Part shown: piece after piece, positions 44,665 to 53,997 of the stretch | How positions within the stretch are numbered: the stretch's first letter is position 1 | Layout: every line of letters begins with the position of its first letter | Source: Bacillota bacterium | GTDB lineage: Bacteria; Bacillota; Clostridia; Lachnospirales; Lachnospiraceae | Assembly: GCA_023434365.1 (NCBI GenBank) | Contig: JAEYSV010000055.1 | Span: 1 to 64,000, forward strand | Length of the DNA: 64,000 bases | Direction of reading: 5' to 3' | Notes under the pieces: model-generated | Databases searched by the model: none | What the model saw: only the letters and a program-made list of their open reading frames with translations | What the model was told of the DNA's origin: nothing | Program-made: the position numbers and the translations under genes

Positions 44665-45972
44665 ATGAAAAGGAATAAGAAAAGTATGAGTCTCGTATTA
44701 TTAATTCTGGTTATTCTTACTCTAAGTGCTTGTAGTAGTAAGCAAAGCAATCAGAATAATGAAGGTGGAGAAAAAGCATCGAATAGTCCGCAAAATTCTG
44801 TAGAGGCAACAGTGGTACCAACGAGTGCACCTACGCAAGTGGCAACGGCTGCACCTACCATTGAACCTGTGTTAACAGAAGAAGAGCGAATTAAAAAAGA
44901 GATGGTAGATCGTTCGCTACTTCGTCTTGGTAATAATGAAAGGTTACATAATGTAATCGAAAAGGCACGTCGTGGTGAGGATGTGACAGTTGGATTCATT
45001 GGTGGTTCAATTACCGAAGGATTCAATGCCGGAACAGAGGATATATTTGCAAAGCTGACTTATGAGTATTTTGCAGATACATATGGTAATCGTGATACTG
45101 TACATTATGTGAATGCAGGGTTAAGTGGGACGCCTTCTATGCTTGGTTTAATCCGTGCAGAAAGAGATTTGTTTACTGCAAACCCAGATCTGATTTTTAT
45201 TGAATTTGCGGTAAATGATGCGCGGTCACTCTATGATGAAGGAGCTTTCGAGAGTTTAATAGTTGAGTGCTTGAACCGTCCTAATTCGCCAGCAGTAGTT
45301 CTATTATTTTCGGTAATCGAGAATGGTTATACTTGTCAGCAAGGTATGCAGCTAATTGGATTTCAGTATGACTTACCTATGATTAGTATTACGAATGCAT
45401 TACAGCCAGAGTTTGATGCTGGCAGAATGGTATGGGATGATTGGTCTAATGATGTCTCTCATCCAAATGAATGGGGACAGAAGTTATACAGTGAATTTAT
45501 TATTAATTATTTGAACAAAGCTGCAGAGAAAGAAAAGGATCAGCCAGTTAAGATGCCTTCAAAGTTCTTTGTTGCTGACTATACCAATATGAAGATGGCT
45601 GATAAGACCAACTTAGAGGTAACGTCACTAGGATCATTTGTAGAAAAATCTACGCATCCATCTTTTGAAAATGGTTGGATGAAAGAAAAGGATGTTAACG
45701 GAAATGAACCATTTACGTTTACATTTACCGGCAGGTCATTGTTTATTGTATTTAAGCAAGTGAACTCAGAAGATTATGGAACAGCAGAAGTATTTGTAGA
45801 TGGAGAGATGAAGGCAGCTGTTTCTGGTGGAAGTTCATCAGGCTGGAATAATCCGATGCCACAGTTTGTTTTTAGCGAAGAAGAGAGTAATACACATACA
45901 GTTTCAATAAAAATGGGAGAAAACCATAAAGACCTGGCATTTTCAATTCTTGCATTTGGGATTAGCGAATAA
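44665..45972 (+). CDS. SGNH/GDSL hydrolase lipoprotein
   Basis: A 435-residue surface lipoprotein. The signal peptide ends in LSAC with Cys23. A Thr/Pro/Ala linker (about 45-75) follows. The SGNH domain has VGFIGGSITEGFNAG (nucleophile Ser), the Gly block NAGLSGTPSML, EFAVNDARS and NDVSHPNEWGQ with the catalytic Asp/His. The C-terminal 120 residues look like a beta-sandwich. Likely a carbohydrate acetyl-esterase acting outside the cell. The frame opens at 44629, but AGGAGAG before 44665 and the signal peptide decide the start. Confidence 0.86.
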   Translation: MKRNKKSMSLVLLILVILTLSACSSKQSNQNNEGGEKASNSPQNSVEATVVPTSAPTQVATAAPTIEPVLTEEERIKKEMVDRSLLRLGNNERLHNVIEKARRGEDVTVGFIGGSITEGFNAGTEDIFAKLTYEYFADTYGNRDTVHYVNAGLSGTPSMLGLIRAERDLFTANPDLIFIEFAVNDARSLYDEGAFESLIVECLNRPNSPAVVLLFSVIENGYTCQQGMQLIGFQYDLPMISITNALQPEFDAGRMVWDDWSNDVSHPNEWGQKLYSEFIINYLNKAAEKEKDQPVKMPSKFFVADYTNMKMADKTNLEVTSLGSFVEKSTHPSFENGWMKEKDVNGNEPFTFTFTGRSLFIVFKQVNSEDYGTAEVFVDGEMKAAVSGGSSSGWNNPMPQFVFSEEESNTHTVSIKMGENHKDLAFSILAFGISE

Positions 45973-45975
45973 TAC

Positions 45976-46004
45976 TTGACGTTTGCTGAGATGGTGTATA
46001 GAAT
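45976..46004 (+). promoter_or_regulatory. Promoter of the acyltransferase gene
   Basis: TTGACG, 17 bases and TAGAAT, 100 bases before the ATG at 46106. Confidence 0.7.
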
Positions 46005-46105
46005 GTTTGTTATCGCTTAAAATAATGAGTGATATTAAATGAGTAGGATAACAGACATCACAATGTAAGAACCATAATATATGACATCATAGTAGGAGCT
46101 TTATA

Positions 46106-47197
46106 ATGACATTAGAGAAAAGCAATAAGACAAAAGAGAATTATGTAACAAACAATAGTATTGCGAATAATCATGCAATTAATAATAATAATGCCGGAGG
46201 GAACAATCTGATTCCCTCCGTACGTGATAGCTGGTTTGACAATATTAAGGGATTATTAATCATATTAGTAGTTCTAGGACATTTTATTGAACCACTGCGA
46301 TCAGAAAGCCAGGATATAACTGATTTATACTTTATAATATATTCATTTCATATGCCGGCATTTGTTTTTGTATCCGGTTATTTTTCCAGAAGACCAATCG
46401 GTCTATTACGTGCAGTAAAAGGCTTATTGATTCCTTATATTATCATGCAGATTGTTCAGGTTTTAGTATTTTGGTTTATAATTGGGGAAGAAGCGGAGAT
46501 TCGTCTTTTTGTTCCAAGATATACACTATGGTTTTTACTAACATTATTCTTTTATAAAGTGTTTCATCCATATCTGATAAAAGTCAAATATATTGGTATC
46601 ATCAGTTTATTATGTGCATTGCTTATAAGAGTAGACACGGATGCGGGGTCATTTCTTTCGTTTTCCAGAACGATATTCTTTTATCCATTTTTTTTGTTAG
46701 GGTATCGATTTAACAAAGAGAAGTTTTTAATCATTTATAAGAAACAGAGTATTCGCGTATTTTCTGCGTTATTCTTACTACTATATGGTTTTGCTATCTT
46801 TCGTTATTTTCATATTGAGAAAATACATTATCAATTTTTACTTGGACGTTCATCGTTTGAATCATTGAAAATAAATAACTATTCGGGGATGTTTTTAACC
46901 CTTTTAGCGTTTGCTCTAGCATTAATTACAATGTTTAGTATTGCTATGTTAATACCGAAAAAATGCCCACCACTCGCTTTTCTTGGAAAGCGAACAATGA
47001 GCATTTATCTGATTCATGGAATTGTCCAGAGATATATACTAGAAGCGACAGATACCTATGAGAGTATTGATACTATGACCGAAAAGGTACTGCTAATCCT
47101 TGGAGTAATTATTTTGACGTATATTTTGGCATTAAAGCCTTTTGATTGGATATCGAAAAAGATATCCAATCTTCCGGTTCATAAGATACTAAGATAA
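46106..47197 (+). CDS. Acyltransferase family 3 membrane protein
   Basis: A 363-residue protein with about ten helices. After an Asn-rich leader (about 1-38), the family start DNIKGLLIILVVLGHFIEPL carries the catalytic His, followed by YSFHMPAFVFVSGYFSRR. Members transfer acetyl or other acyl groups to cell-surface sugars. AGGAG precedes the ATG. Its end overlaps the convergent GH3 gene by 9 bases, so no terminator fits between them. Confidence 0.88.
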   Translation: MTLEKSNKTKENYVTNNSIANNHAINNNNAGGNNLIPSVRDSWFDNIKGLLIILVVLGHFIEPLRSESQDITDLYFIIYSFHMPAFVFVSGYFSRRPIGLLRAVKGLLIPYIIMQIVQVLVFWFIIGEEAEIRLFVPRYTLWFLLTLFFYKVFHPYLIKVKYIGIISLLCALLIRVDTDAGSFLSFSRTIFFYPFFLLGYRFNKEKFLIIYKKQSIRVFSALFLLLYGFAIFRYFHIEKIHYQFLLGRSSFESLKINNYSGMFLTLLAFALALITMFSIAMLIPKKCPPLAFLGKRTMSIYLIHGIVQRYILEATDTYESIDTMTEKVLLILGVIILTYILALKPFDWISKKISNLPVHKILR

Positions 47198-49456
47198 TTC
47201 CATAATTTCATTCATCTGATCAATAAGTCGATTAATATACTCTATATCCCAATCGCAAAAACTACGTAAAGCCCGTAAGGGATTATCATTTATAGCATGT
47301 TGTAACCGGACTTGCGTTGCTTGTCCGGGAGCAGACATGCTTGTTTTTGTTAGTAATTGCTTTTTTAAAGGTTTCACAATATGTTCTGTGGCAAATGCCT
47401 GAAGGGATTCCTGTGCCAGAATCTCACCACAAGTAGTATTGAGTGTCACCTTAAATGGCAACTTTGTGGTTGAAGTGATAAAAACTTCATCCTGTAATCG
47501 AATGTCTTGAGAGGAGGCTCCTATCAAGATATCATATTGGCCGGTTGGTGCATACCAATCTTTTAGTTCTGTATGATATATAGCAAACGAGCGTTTATCT
47601 AGTGTCATCATTACTGTTTTTGTTTCACCAGGCGCAAGGGATACCTTTGCAAAACCTTTTAGTTCTTTTATCGGACGACAGATAAAGTTGGTTTTATCTG
47701 CGACATACAGTTGAACGACTTCTTTGCCAGCAATATTGCCTGTATTTTTTATATCAACGGTTACAGTGATGATATCTGTATCAATCGTATCTTTGCGGTC
47801 TATAGTTAAATTCGAATATTCAAAGGTCGTATAGCTTAACCCAAATCCAAACGGAAATAAAACATTCATTTCTTTCATATCATAGTATCGATATCCAACA
47901 AAAAGGCCTTCGCAGTATTGCACTTGATTGCAGTTGTGCCCAAAGTTTAGGTAAGATGGGGTATCGCTTAATTTGATTGGAAAGGATTCTGCTAGTTTTC
48001 CACTTGGATTCACTTTGCCAAATAAAATATTAGCAGTAGCCTGGCCTACTGTTTCGCCACATAGATATACTTCTAGGATTCCTTTAACATGATCAATCCA
48101 TGGCATTGTAACAGGTGAACCATTATGTAGGACAACAACGGTATTGGGCTGAACTCTTGATATTTCATTAATGAGATGTATTTGATTTTGTGGTAAATTC
48201 ATGTGCGACCGGTCGTAACTTTCTGATTCATATACATCTGGAAGCCCTGCAAAAATTACAGCTACGTCAGAGCGTTTAGCAACATCAATGGCTTCCCTTA
48301 CTAATAATTCGTTAGTATTTTCAGAACCGGAACAATAACCTCTTACATAACGAACCTCTGCAAATTCTTTGGAGGCCATAAGGGCGTTTTCGATTTTATA
48401 GGAATTAATGTGAGAACTTCCTCCACCTTGATACCTAGGTGTTTTGGCGTACTCACCTATAAAAGCAACTTTTTTTGTTTTTATAGGAAGGATATCGTCA
48501 TCATTTTTTAGAAGTACGATAGACTCTTCAGCAAATTGTAATGCTTTTTCGTGATCGTCCGATATATCATAAGATGTACTTTGCTTTGTAGAGGAATGCC
48601 GATCGATAATAGAGAGAATGCGTTCCACTGTTTGGTCAAGCACCTCCATTGGTAAAGTTCCATCTTTTACGGACTCCATGATAAGGCGGTCATTGACACC
48701 TCCAGAAGAAGGCATCTCTAAATCAAGACCTGCAAGAAGTCCTCTTATGCGATCATTAACAGCTCCCCAGTCAGACATTACAAAACCATCAAAACCCCAT
48801 TCTGTACGAAGAATGTCTGTTAATAATGTTTTGCTTTCGGTAGCATACTCGCCATTTATCTGATTATAGGAAGACATAACGGTCCAAGGCTTTGCTTTTT
48901 TGATAGCAATCTCAAATCCAGTTAGATAAATCTCACGTAACGTGCGTTCGTCTAGATTAGAAGAGCAGGTAAAGCGTAATGTTTCTTGATTATTAGCAGC
49001 AAAATGTTTGATGGAGGTTCCTACATCCTGAGACTGTACGCCGTTAATATAGCTCGCTGCTAGTTCGCCTGCCAAATAAGGATCTTCAGAGAAATATTCA
49101 AAATTACGTCCACATAATGGAGAGCGCTTTATATTAACTGCTGGTCCAAGTATAATACTAATATCTTCCGCCTGACATTCTTTTCCTAAGGTTTCTCCCA
49201 GATCGTAAAGCAGTTCGCGATTAAAGCTACAAGCTACTGCACAGGCAGTGGGGAAACAAACCGACTTGATGCTTTTCTTAAGGCCAAGATGATCCGTATC
49301 CGACACTTGTTTTCGTAACCCATGAGGACCGTCACTTACCATGATAGAAGGAATATTTATTCGCTCCACACTTTTTGTATGCCAGTAATCTGCACCGGAA
49401 CATAATCCGGCTTTTTCCTCGAGCGTCATACTTGTAAGTTTTTCCTTAATATCCAT
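47189..49456 (-). CDS. Glycoside hydrolase family 3 beta-glucosidase-type enzyme
   Basis: A 755-residue cytoplasmic enzyme without signal peptide. The N-terminal barrel has IMVSDGPHGLRK, SIKHFAANNQE and the nucleophile Asp229 in GFVMSDWGAV. The second domain has FAGLPDVYESESYDRSHMNLP, where the acid/base Glu is expected. A C-terminal FN3-like domain starts around 565 (TVTVDIKNTGNIAGKEVVQLYV). The layout fits BglX/beta-glucosidases acting on imported cellodextrins or related sugars. TTTGGAGG precedes the ATG. An AraC regulator lies upstream on the same strand across a 912-base gap. Confidence 0.92.
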   Translation of the reverse strand: MDIKEKLTSMTLEEKAGLCSGADYWHTKSVERINIPSIMVSDGPHGLRKQVSDTDHLGLKKSIKSVCFPTACAVACSFNRELLYDLGETLGKECQAEDISIILGPAVNIKRSPLCGRNFEYFSEDPYLAGELAASYINGVQSQDVGTSIKHFAANNQETLRFTCSSNLDERTLREIYLTGFEIAIKKAKPWTVMSSYNQINGEYATESKTLLTDILRTEWGFDGFVMSDWGAVNDRIRGLLAGLDLEMPSSGGVNDRLIMESVKDGTLPMEVLDQTVERILSIIDRHSSTKQSTSYDISDDHEKALQFAEESIVLLKNDDDILPIKTKKVAFIGEYAKTPRYQGGGSSHINSYKIENALMASKEFAEVRYVRGYCSGSENTNELLVREAIDVAKRSDVAVIFAGLPDVYESESYDRSHMNLPQNQIHLINEISRVQPNTVVVLHNGSPVTMPWIDHVKGILEVYLCGETVGQATANILFGKVNPSGKLAESFPIKLSDTPSYLNFGHNCNQVQYCEGLFVGYRYYDMKEMNVLFPFGFGLSYTTFEYSNLTIDRKDTIDTDIITVTVDIKNTGNIAGKEVVQLYVADKTNFICRPIKELKGFAKVSLAPGETKTVMMTLDKRSFAIYHTELKDWYAPTGQYDILIGASSQDIRLQDEVFITSTTKLPFKVTLNTTCGEILAQESLQAFATEHIVKPLKKQLLTKTSMSAPGQATQVRLQHAINDNPLRALRSFCDWDIEYINRLIDQMNEIMELS

Positions 49457-49612
49457 TATTTGAAACCTCCAAAATTGATGATATTACTATGTTACTTTTA
49501 TCTAAAACAGATAGAAAAGCTGAAGTTAGAATGGCTTTTTTGTTACATTTTTATTATAAACAAAATCGTACACATCTCATATAGAAATTAGTCTATTTAT
49601 ATCAATCTCGGG

Positions 49613-49641
49613 CTATGCAAGTTTACTAATGCATAGTAAAC
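49613..49641. promoter_or_regulatory. Interlocked inverted repeats upstream of the GH3 gene
   Basis: CTATGCA (49613) pairs with TGCATAG (49630), and GTTTAC (49621) pairs with GTAAAC (49636), one inside the other. About 160 bases before the GH3 start, this could be a regulator site, perhaps for the neighbouring AraC protein. Confidence 0.35.
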
Positions 49642-49743
49642 TATTTCAGTTGAATAATTTTACAGATTAATCCAACAGTAAAACAAGCTATAAATAGCTA
49701 AAATCAATGTATTTCCAACCAAATTAGGATTATATGTGAACAA

Positions 49744-49777
49744 AAAAAAGACCTGTTAAGGGGGACAGGTCTTTTTT
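49744..49777. terminator. Terminator hairpin (hairpin 1 of five)
   Basis: AAAAAGACCTGT and ACAGGTCTTTTTT around loop TAAGGGGG. T tails are present on both strands, longer on the minus strand, where it would end or attenuate transcripts heading for GH3. Confidence 0.8.
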
Positions 49778-49778
49778 C

Positions 49779-49956
49779 CTAAACCAGTATGGGGTTACTG
49801 GTTTAGACTTTTATTAGCCATGATAGGGGAGTGTTATGTATGACTAATAAAAGAGATGAGTATTTTTGGGGGGTGATAAGAGTAAGGGATCTCTTATCTA
49901 TATACAAATTTTAGATAATTGGCCATATTGGGGAGAAACGCTAGGAACGTTTCTCC
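49779..49956. ncRNA. Cluster of four further hairpins, candidate structured RNA
   Basis: Consecutive stems: 49779-49806 (11 pairs, loop TGGGGT), 49808-49853 (10 pairs, CTTTTATTAG with CTAATAAAAG), 49875-49898 (8 pairs, loop TAAGGGAT) and 49932-49956 (9 pairs, loop CTAGGAA). On the plus strand nearly all loops are G-rich. No known RNA family is recognised, and the transcribed strand is not settled. Confidence 0.45.
49840..49914 (+). CDS. Possible 24-residue peptide
   Basis: AGGGGAG stands 8 bases before an ATG opening MTNKRDEYFWGVIRVRDLLS and ending with TAG. It spans hairpin 4. It may be chance, a leader peptide or a signal peptide-type product; support is only the ribosome binding site. Confidence 0.22.
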   Translation: MTNKRDEYFWGVIRVRDLLSIYKF

Positions 49957-50049
49957 TTCTGTCGTTCCAATGATGTCATTAAGTCTCTTCTAAGCTGTCA
50001 TTGAGTTATCACTAAGCTGCTTATAGAATGTATTGGATGTTACTTTAAG

Positions 50050-50208
50050 TTATCATCCGTCAAATCCATGGTGTCAACGTCAAATCCATGCTGTCATCTG
50101 TCGTACCTAAGCTGTTTTCTGTCTCTTCAAAGCTGTCATCTGTCGTACCTAAGCTGTCATCTGTCGTACCTAAGTTGTCTTCTGTCATACCTAAGCTGTC
50201 AAAATCTG
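50050..50208. repeat. 21-base minisatellite
   Basis: Unit CTGTCATCTGTCGTACCTAAG at 50091, 50133 and 50154, with variants at 50112 and 50175, a partial unit at 50196 and diverged units at 50050 and 50071 (the latter 20 bases). More decayed copies seem to reach back to about 49970. On the minus strand 21 bases give seven codons, SLGTTDD. Confidence 0.85.
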
Positions 50209-50368
50209 ATTAAACACCTTTGTGTAACTCTATTAGTTTTCTTTAGTAGGATACTCATTATCTTATGTAGTTCGATAAATTCTTTAGTAATAAGTTTTTA
50301 TCATTTGTAAGATGTTTATACTATAACTCAGAACATTCATCAATGATATTAAATAAAGTCGATTTATA

Positions 50369-51172
50369 TCAATTTTGGGATTTGTTGCGTTCATGTTTAA
50401 GTTTAATATTTACTTTAGAGAAACCTTCTTGCGAACTAAACGGAATTCGGTAATACTTATCCCGGTATTTTTTTGGAGTCAATCCGGTATAAGATTTAAA
50501 GACGCTGGTAAAGTAACTTTGTGAGCTATAGTCTAGATAAGTACTGATATCAAGGTAACTATAGTTTGTAAAACGAAGGAGAGTTTCTGCTTCATATATT
50601 TTTTCCATATTAATAAACTCAGTCAAACTAATCCCTGTCTCTTTCTTATATAACACAGAGAGGTAGTGAGCGTCCAAATGGCAATGTTCAGCCAGATCTT
50701 CTACCGTAATTCTTTCATGCAAATGAGCATAAATGTACTCGTTGCATGCGATGATGGGTGATTTGTAGTGGGAATTCTTTTTCATATGTACAACCCATTC
50801 AGTAAAATCATAGAGAGCATCATGACTTAATTGTCTAATTTCTTCTACTGTGGTACATGCATCTGCACGTTGAATAAAGGCATCGCTCATATGGAGAGCA
50901 AATTCGGGAAACACTCCCCCGTCTATTGCGGCACGGGTATAAAGTGTAATCCCTGCAATAAATCCATACATCGCTTGCCGGAATGGGTTTTTTGACATAG
51001 TACCAGAGTGGTCTTCCCGATCTTCTTCAATCCATAACTGTATTCCTTCTAAATCGCCTGTTTTAATCATAGTGAGAAGATGTAATTCTCGCTCATAAGG
51101 AAGTCTTTTATTCATGTTCTCGCGTGCTTCAAAGACTACAGAATTTAAGTATTTCTGATTTTCTTCTTTCAT
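50369..51172 (-). CDS. AraC-family transcriptional regulator
   Basis: A 267-residue regulator of the YesN-like type common in Lachnospiraceae. The N-terminal half (about 1-160) is helical and of unknown ligand. The C-terminal pair of helix-turn-helix motifs (about 165-262) reads ITVEDLAEHCHLDAHYLSVL and then a second with YLDYSSQSYFTSVFKSYTGL ending TPKKYRDKY. It may control the GH3 gene downstream on the same strand, or sugar genes elsewhere. Confidence 0.9.
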   Translation of the reverse strand: MKEENQKYLNSVVFEARENMNKRLPYERELHLLTMIKTGDLEGIQLWIEEDREDHSGTMSKNPFRQAMYGFIAGITLYTRAAIDGGVFPEFALHMSDAFIQRADACTTVEEIRQLSHDALYDFTEWVVHMKKNSHYKSPIIACNEYIYAHLHERITVEDLAEHCHLDAHYLSVLYKKETGISLTEFINMEKIYEAETLLRFTNYSYLDISTYLDYSSQSYFTSVFKSYTGLTPKKYRDKYYRIPFSSQEGFSKVNIKLKHERNKSQN

Positions 51173-51279
51173 AGGTTCATCCTTTCAAAAGTAAGAAGGG
51201 TTACTAATATCTATATCTTATTGAAAATTGGATTAGTAAGCAAGTGTTTTTTTATGGATACATATTTTCAGCTGCGTCT

Positions 51280-51308
51280 TTGATTTTATTATGGTTTTAT
51301 TTTATAAT
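51280..51308 (+). promoter_or_regulatory. Promoter of the DUF4317 gene
   Basis: TTGATT, 17 bases and a perfect TATAAT. Confidence 0.75.
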
Positions 51309-51356
51309 AGGAGTCTGGGTGTAATTTAATAATGCCTATGAACATGGAGGTATGGG

Positions 51357-52577
51357 ATGAATAAAAAAGAGGTATTGGAGCTAAAAAAACGATACAGTAA
51401 AAACGGATGTACATTTACCAAACTAAGTGGATGTTACGTGAATGCAGAAAAGGAAACTGTATTAACCTTTCATGAAACGTTTTTGAATTTGGACGAAGAG
51501 GAGTTCTACAAATACTTAGAGGTTGCTAAAAAAACATTGTCAGGTACCTTAGGGAACAATCTACTGGAGCTAGAGTTTCCTTTAGAAGAAGAAAAGTCAG
51601 GTGGTAAACAGCAATTTTTAATGGGACTTAGAGAAAGTAAATTAAAAAATGAAGGATTATTAGAGACTTTTTACCAGCTCATCATTGACAGCTATGACTA
51701 TGCAGGCAACTATCTGATTCTAATCTTTCATGATGCGTATGATGTCATGAAAAAAACTTCAGATAATGTCAAATTAGATGAATCAGAAGAGGTATTTGAG
51801 TATTTGTTAGTAGCGATTTGCCCTGTAACATTAACGAAACCAGGACTTGGGTATCTGGAGACTGAAAATAGAATTGGACCACGTAATAGAGACTGGGTAG
51901 TGGAGGCGCCAGAAACCGGGTTTATCTTTCCAGCATTTACAGATCGTAGTACGGATATTCATTCGGTAATGTTTTATGCCAAGAATCCAAAGGAACCGCA
52001 TCGAGAGTTAATTGAACTAGCGCTCGGATGCCCTCCAAAGGCTACGGCAACGGAGCAAAAAGATACTTTTCATAAGATTATCAAAACCGCGGTCCAGGAT
52101 ACTGAACAAAGTAATAAAGTTTTTGTTGATATTCAGGAAAGACTGCATCTAATTAATGAGGAACGAACTCTTGAAGGTGAGTCAGACGAGCCGGTAATGT
52201 TAACGAATGATACTGTTCAAGAGATTCTAAAAGATAGTGAATTGCCAGAAGAGGTTGCAACAAAAATCGAAACTGCTTATGAAGAAAACTTTCATGATGC
52301 ACCACCGGTAATTGAACACCTGATTGATAAAAAGTTACTGGCGGAAAACGAAAGACTCAAGGTGCAAAAGTCACTAATGGAACAGGTGCAGACGTTACAA
52401 GAAAAACTAGAGGAAGTGACGAAAGCTAACGATGCTTCAGACTATGATGTTGTTCTTAGGGTAAAGCCTGAAAAGATGCCTCAAATCAAATCTGAAATCA
52501 TTGATGGAAAGAAGTGTATTATTATTCCAATGGAGGAAGATGAACAGGCAGATATCAATGGGGTGACGGATCTATAA
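51357..52577 (+). CDS. DUF4317 family protein
   Basis: A 406-residue soluble protein matching DUF4317: start MNKKEVLELKKRYSKNGCTF and the central LLVAICPVTLTKPGLGYL. A coiled-coil segment (about 325-365) precedes a short C-terminal domain (VVLRVKPEKMPQIKSEII). The family is frequent in Clostridia and has no known role. GGAGG lies 6 bases before the ATG. It has its own promoter at 51280. Confidence 0.85.
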   Translation: MNKKEVLELKKRYSKNGCTFTKLSGCYVNAEKETVLTFHETFLNLDEEEFYKYLEVAKKTLSGTLGNNLLELEFPLEEEKSGGKQQFLMGLRESKLKNEGLLETFYQLIIDSYDYAGNYLILIFHDAYDVMKKTSDNVKLDESEEVFEYLLVAICPVTLTKPGLGYLETENRIGPRNRDWVVEAPETGFIFPAFTDRSTDIHSVMFYAKNPKEPHRELIELALGCPPKATATEQKDTFHKIIKTAVQDTEQSNKVFVDIQERLHLINEERTLEGESDEPVMLTNDTVQEILKDSELPEEVATKIETAYEENFHDAPPVIEHLIDKKLLAENERLKVQKSLMEQVQTLQEKLEEVTKANDASDYDVVLRVKPEKMPQIKSEIIDGKKCIIIPMEEDEQADINGVTDL

Positions 52578-52672
52578 ATGGTATTGAATTTATAAAGGTA
52601 GATAACGTATAATGGTATTTAATAGTAAGGTACTCATAATTGATAGCAAGAACTATTATAGGAGGATTTGAT

Positions 52673-53800
52673 ATGGAATATAGAGCAATTGAGAAATTGG
52701 GGATTCAGACATCACTACTTGGATTTGGCTGTATGAGATTTCCAACACTTGAGAATGGTAAGATTGATGAAACAGAAGCAGAGCGCATGGTAGACAAAGC
52801 AATCGCAGATGGGGTTAATTATATCGATACGGCGTATCCTTATCATAATGGAGAGAGTGAACCATTTACTGGAAGAGTGCTAAAAAAATACGATAGAAGC
52901 AGCTACTATTTGGCGACTAAGCTTCCATGCTGGGAAATCAAAACTCTAGATGATGCGAAAGCAATGTTTGAAAAACAGCTTGCTAGATTAGATCATGATT
53001 ATGTGGATTTTTATCTGTTACATGCATTAGACCGTAGTAAGTGGGATAATATGAGAGAACTTGGAGTTGTTGAGTTCTGTGAAGAGTTAAAGGCGCAGGG
53101 AAGAATTAAGTATTTAGGATTTTCTTTCCATGATGATTACCCTGTTTTTGAAGAGATTATCAAATACCGTGACTGGGATTTTTGTCAGATTCAATATAAT
53201 TATATGGATACTGATGAACAGGCAGGGGATAAAGGATATGAACTTGCCAAAGAGTTAGGAATACCAGTTGTTATTATGGAACCAATCAAAGGTGGTTCAT
53301 TGGCAGTGCTTCCAGAGGACATTAATGCCATGTTTTTAGAGCAGGATTCATCAGCATCTACTGCGTCATGGGCGATGAGATGGATTGCTAATCATGATAA
53401 TGTAAAAGTAGTGTTAAGTGGTATGTCAACCTATGATCAGGTGTTAGATAATCTTAATACTTATAGCCCTTTTGTTCCATTGAGTGAAAAAGAACTTGAA
53501 GTAGTAGAGAATGTAGCTAATACCATTAAAGCACGTGTTAAAAATGGTTGTACTGGTTGCAGATACTGTATGCCATGTCCAGCAGGAGTGGATATTCCAA
53601 GAAACTTTTCAATCTGGAACCAACATTCTATGTATTTAAATGATGGGCATACCAGATGGGCATATTTTACGAGCTTTGATGAAAAAGAGCGTGCACTAAA
53701 CTGTGTTGAGTGCGGTTTGTGCGAAGCTGTATGTCCGCAGCAGATTGCCATCAGAGATGATCTAAAAAGAGTAACATCAGACTTAAGTATGTTGAGATAG
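52673..53800 (+). CDS. Aldo/keto reductase with C-terminal 4Fe-4S domain
   Basis: A 375-residue protein. The N-terminal barrel has LLGFGCMRFPTL, the catalytic-type Asp/Tyr region YIDTAYPYHNGESE and LGFSFHDDY. The C-terminal 90 residues have CTGCRYCMPCPAGVDIP and CVECGLCEAVCPQQI, ferredoxin-like cluster motifs. Such reductases are common in anaerobes; the substrate is not known. The frame is open from 52640, but ATAGGAGG precedes 52673. A 40-base tandem duplication begins inside its last codons. Confidence 0.9.
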   Translation: MEYRAIEKLGIQTSLLGFGCMRFPTLENGKIDETEAERMVDKAIADGVNYIDTAYPYHNGESEPFTGRVLKKYDRSSYYLATKLPCWEIKTLDDAKAMFEKQLARLDHDYVDFYLLHALDRSKWDNMRELGVVEFCEELKAQGRIKYLGFSFHDDYPVFEEIIKYRDWDFCQIQYNYMDTDEQAGDKGYELAKELGIPVVIMEPIKGGSLAVLPEDINAMFLEQDSSASTASWAMRWIANHDNVKVVLSGMSTYDQVLDNLNTYSPFVPLSEKELEVVENVANTIKARVKNGCTGCRYCMPCPAGVDIPRNFSIWNQHSMYLNDGHTRWAYFTSFDEKERALNCVECGLCEAVCPQQIAIRDDLKRVTSDLSMLR

Positions 53801-53870
53801 GGTTATATCTATTGAGATGGGCATAAGTTGGTTGAGATAGGGTTATATCTATTGAGATGGGCTTAAGTTG
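53791..53870 (+). repeat. 40-base tandem duplication spanning the reductase stop codon
   Basis: 53791-53830 is repeated at 53831-53870 with one base changed (A to T). The first copy includes the last two codons and the TAG. A partial third start (GTAGAGATAA) follows. Confidence 0.9.
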
Positions 53871-53906
53871 GTAGAGATAAGTATTGGTTTATTGAAATAC
53901 ATGTTA

Positions 53907-53946
53907 GGCGTTGCGTCCCTGGTAATTAGGAGCGCAACGCCCTTTC
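53907..53946. terminator. Terminator-like hairpin between convergent genes
   Basis: GGCGTTGCG pairs with CGCAACGCC, with an inner TCC/GGA pairing. The T tail is weak (CTTTCTAT). It is the only GC-rich stem between the reductase and the HAD gene. Confidence 0.65.
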
Positions 53947-53997
53947 TATATTAACTTGTAATTAATAAAATGGTGAAGGTGAATAGTTATTTCAATA

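Noticed and set aside
50050..50208. CRISPR array
   Set aside because: The 21-bp units are head to tail without spacers, and no cas genes are present.
50068..50310. Plus-strand frame with CHLSYLS repeats
   Set aside because: It only reflects the 21-bp minisatellite; it has no ribosome binding site and a Cys/Ser/Leu-rich composition unlike real proteins here.
53791..53870. Attachment site or transposon target duplication
   Set aside because: The copies are directly adjacent with nothing inserted between them and no integrase nearby; slippage explains them.
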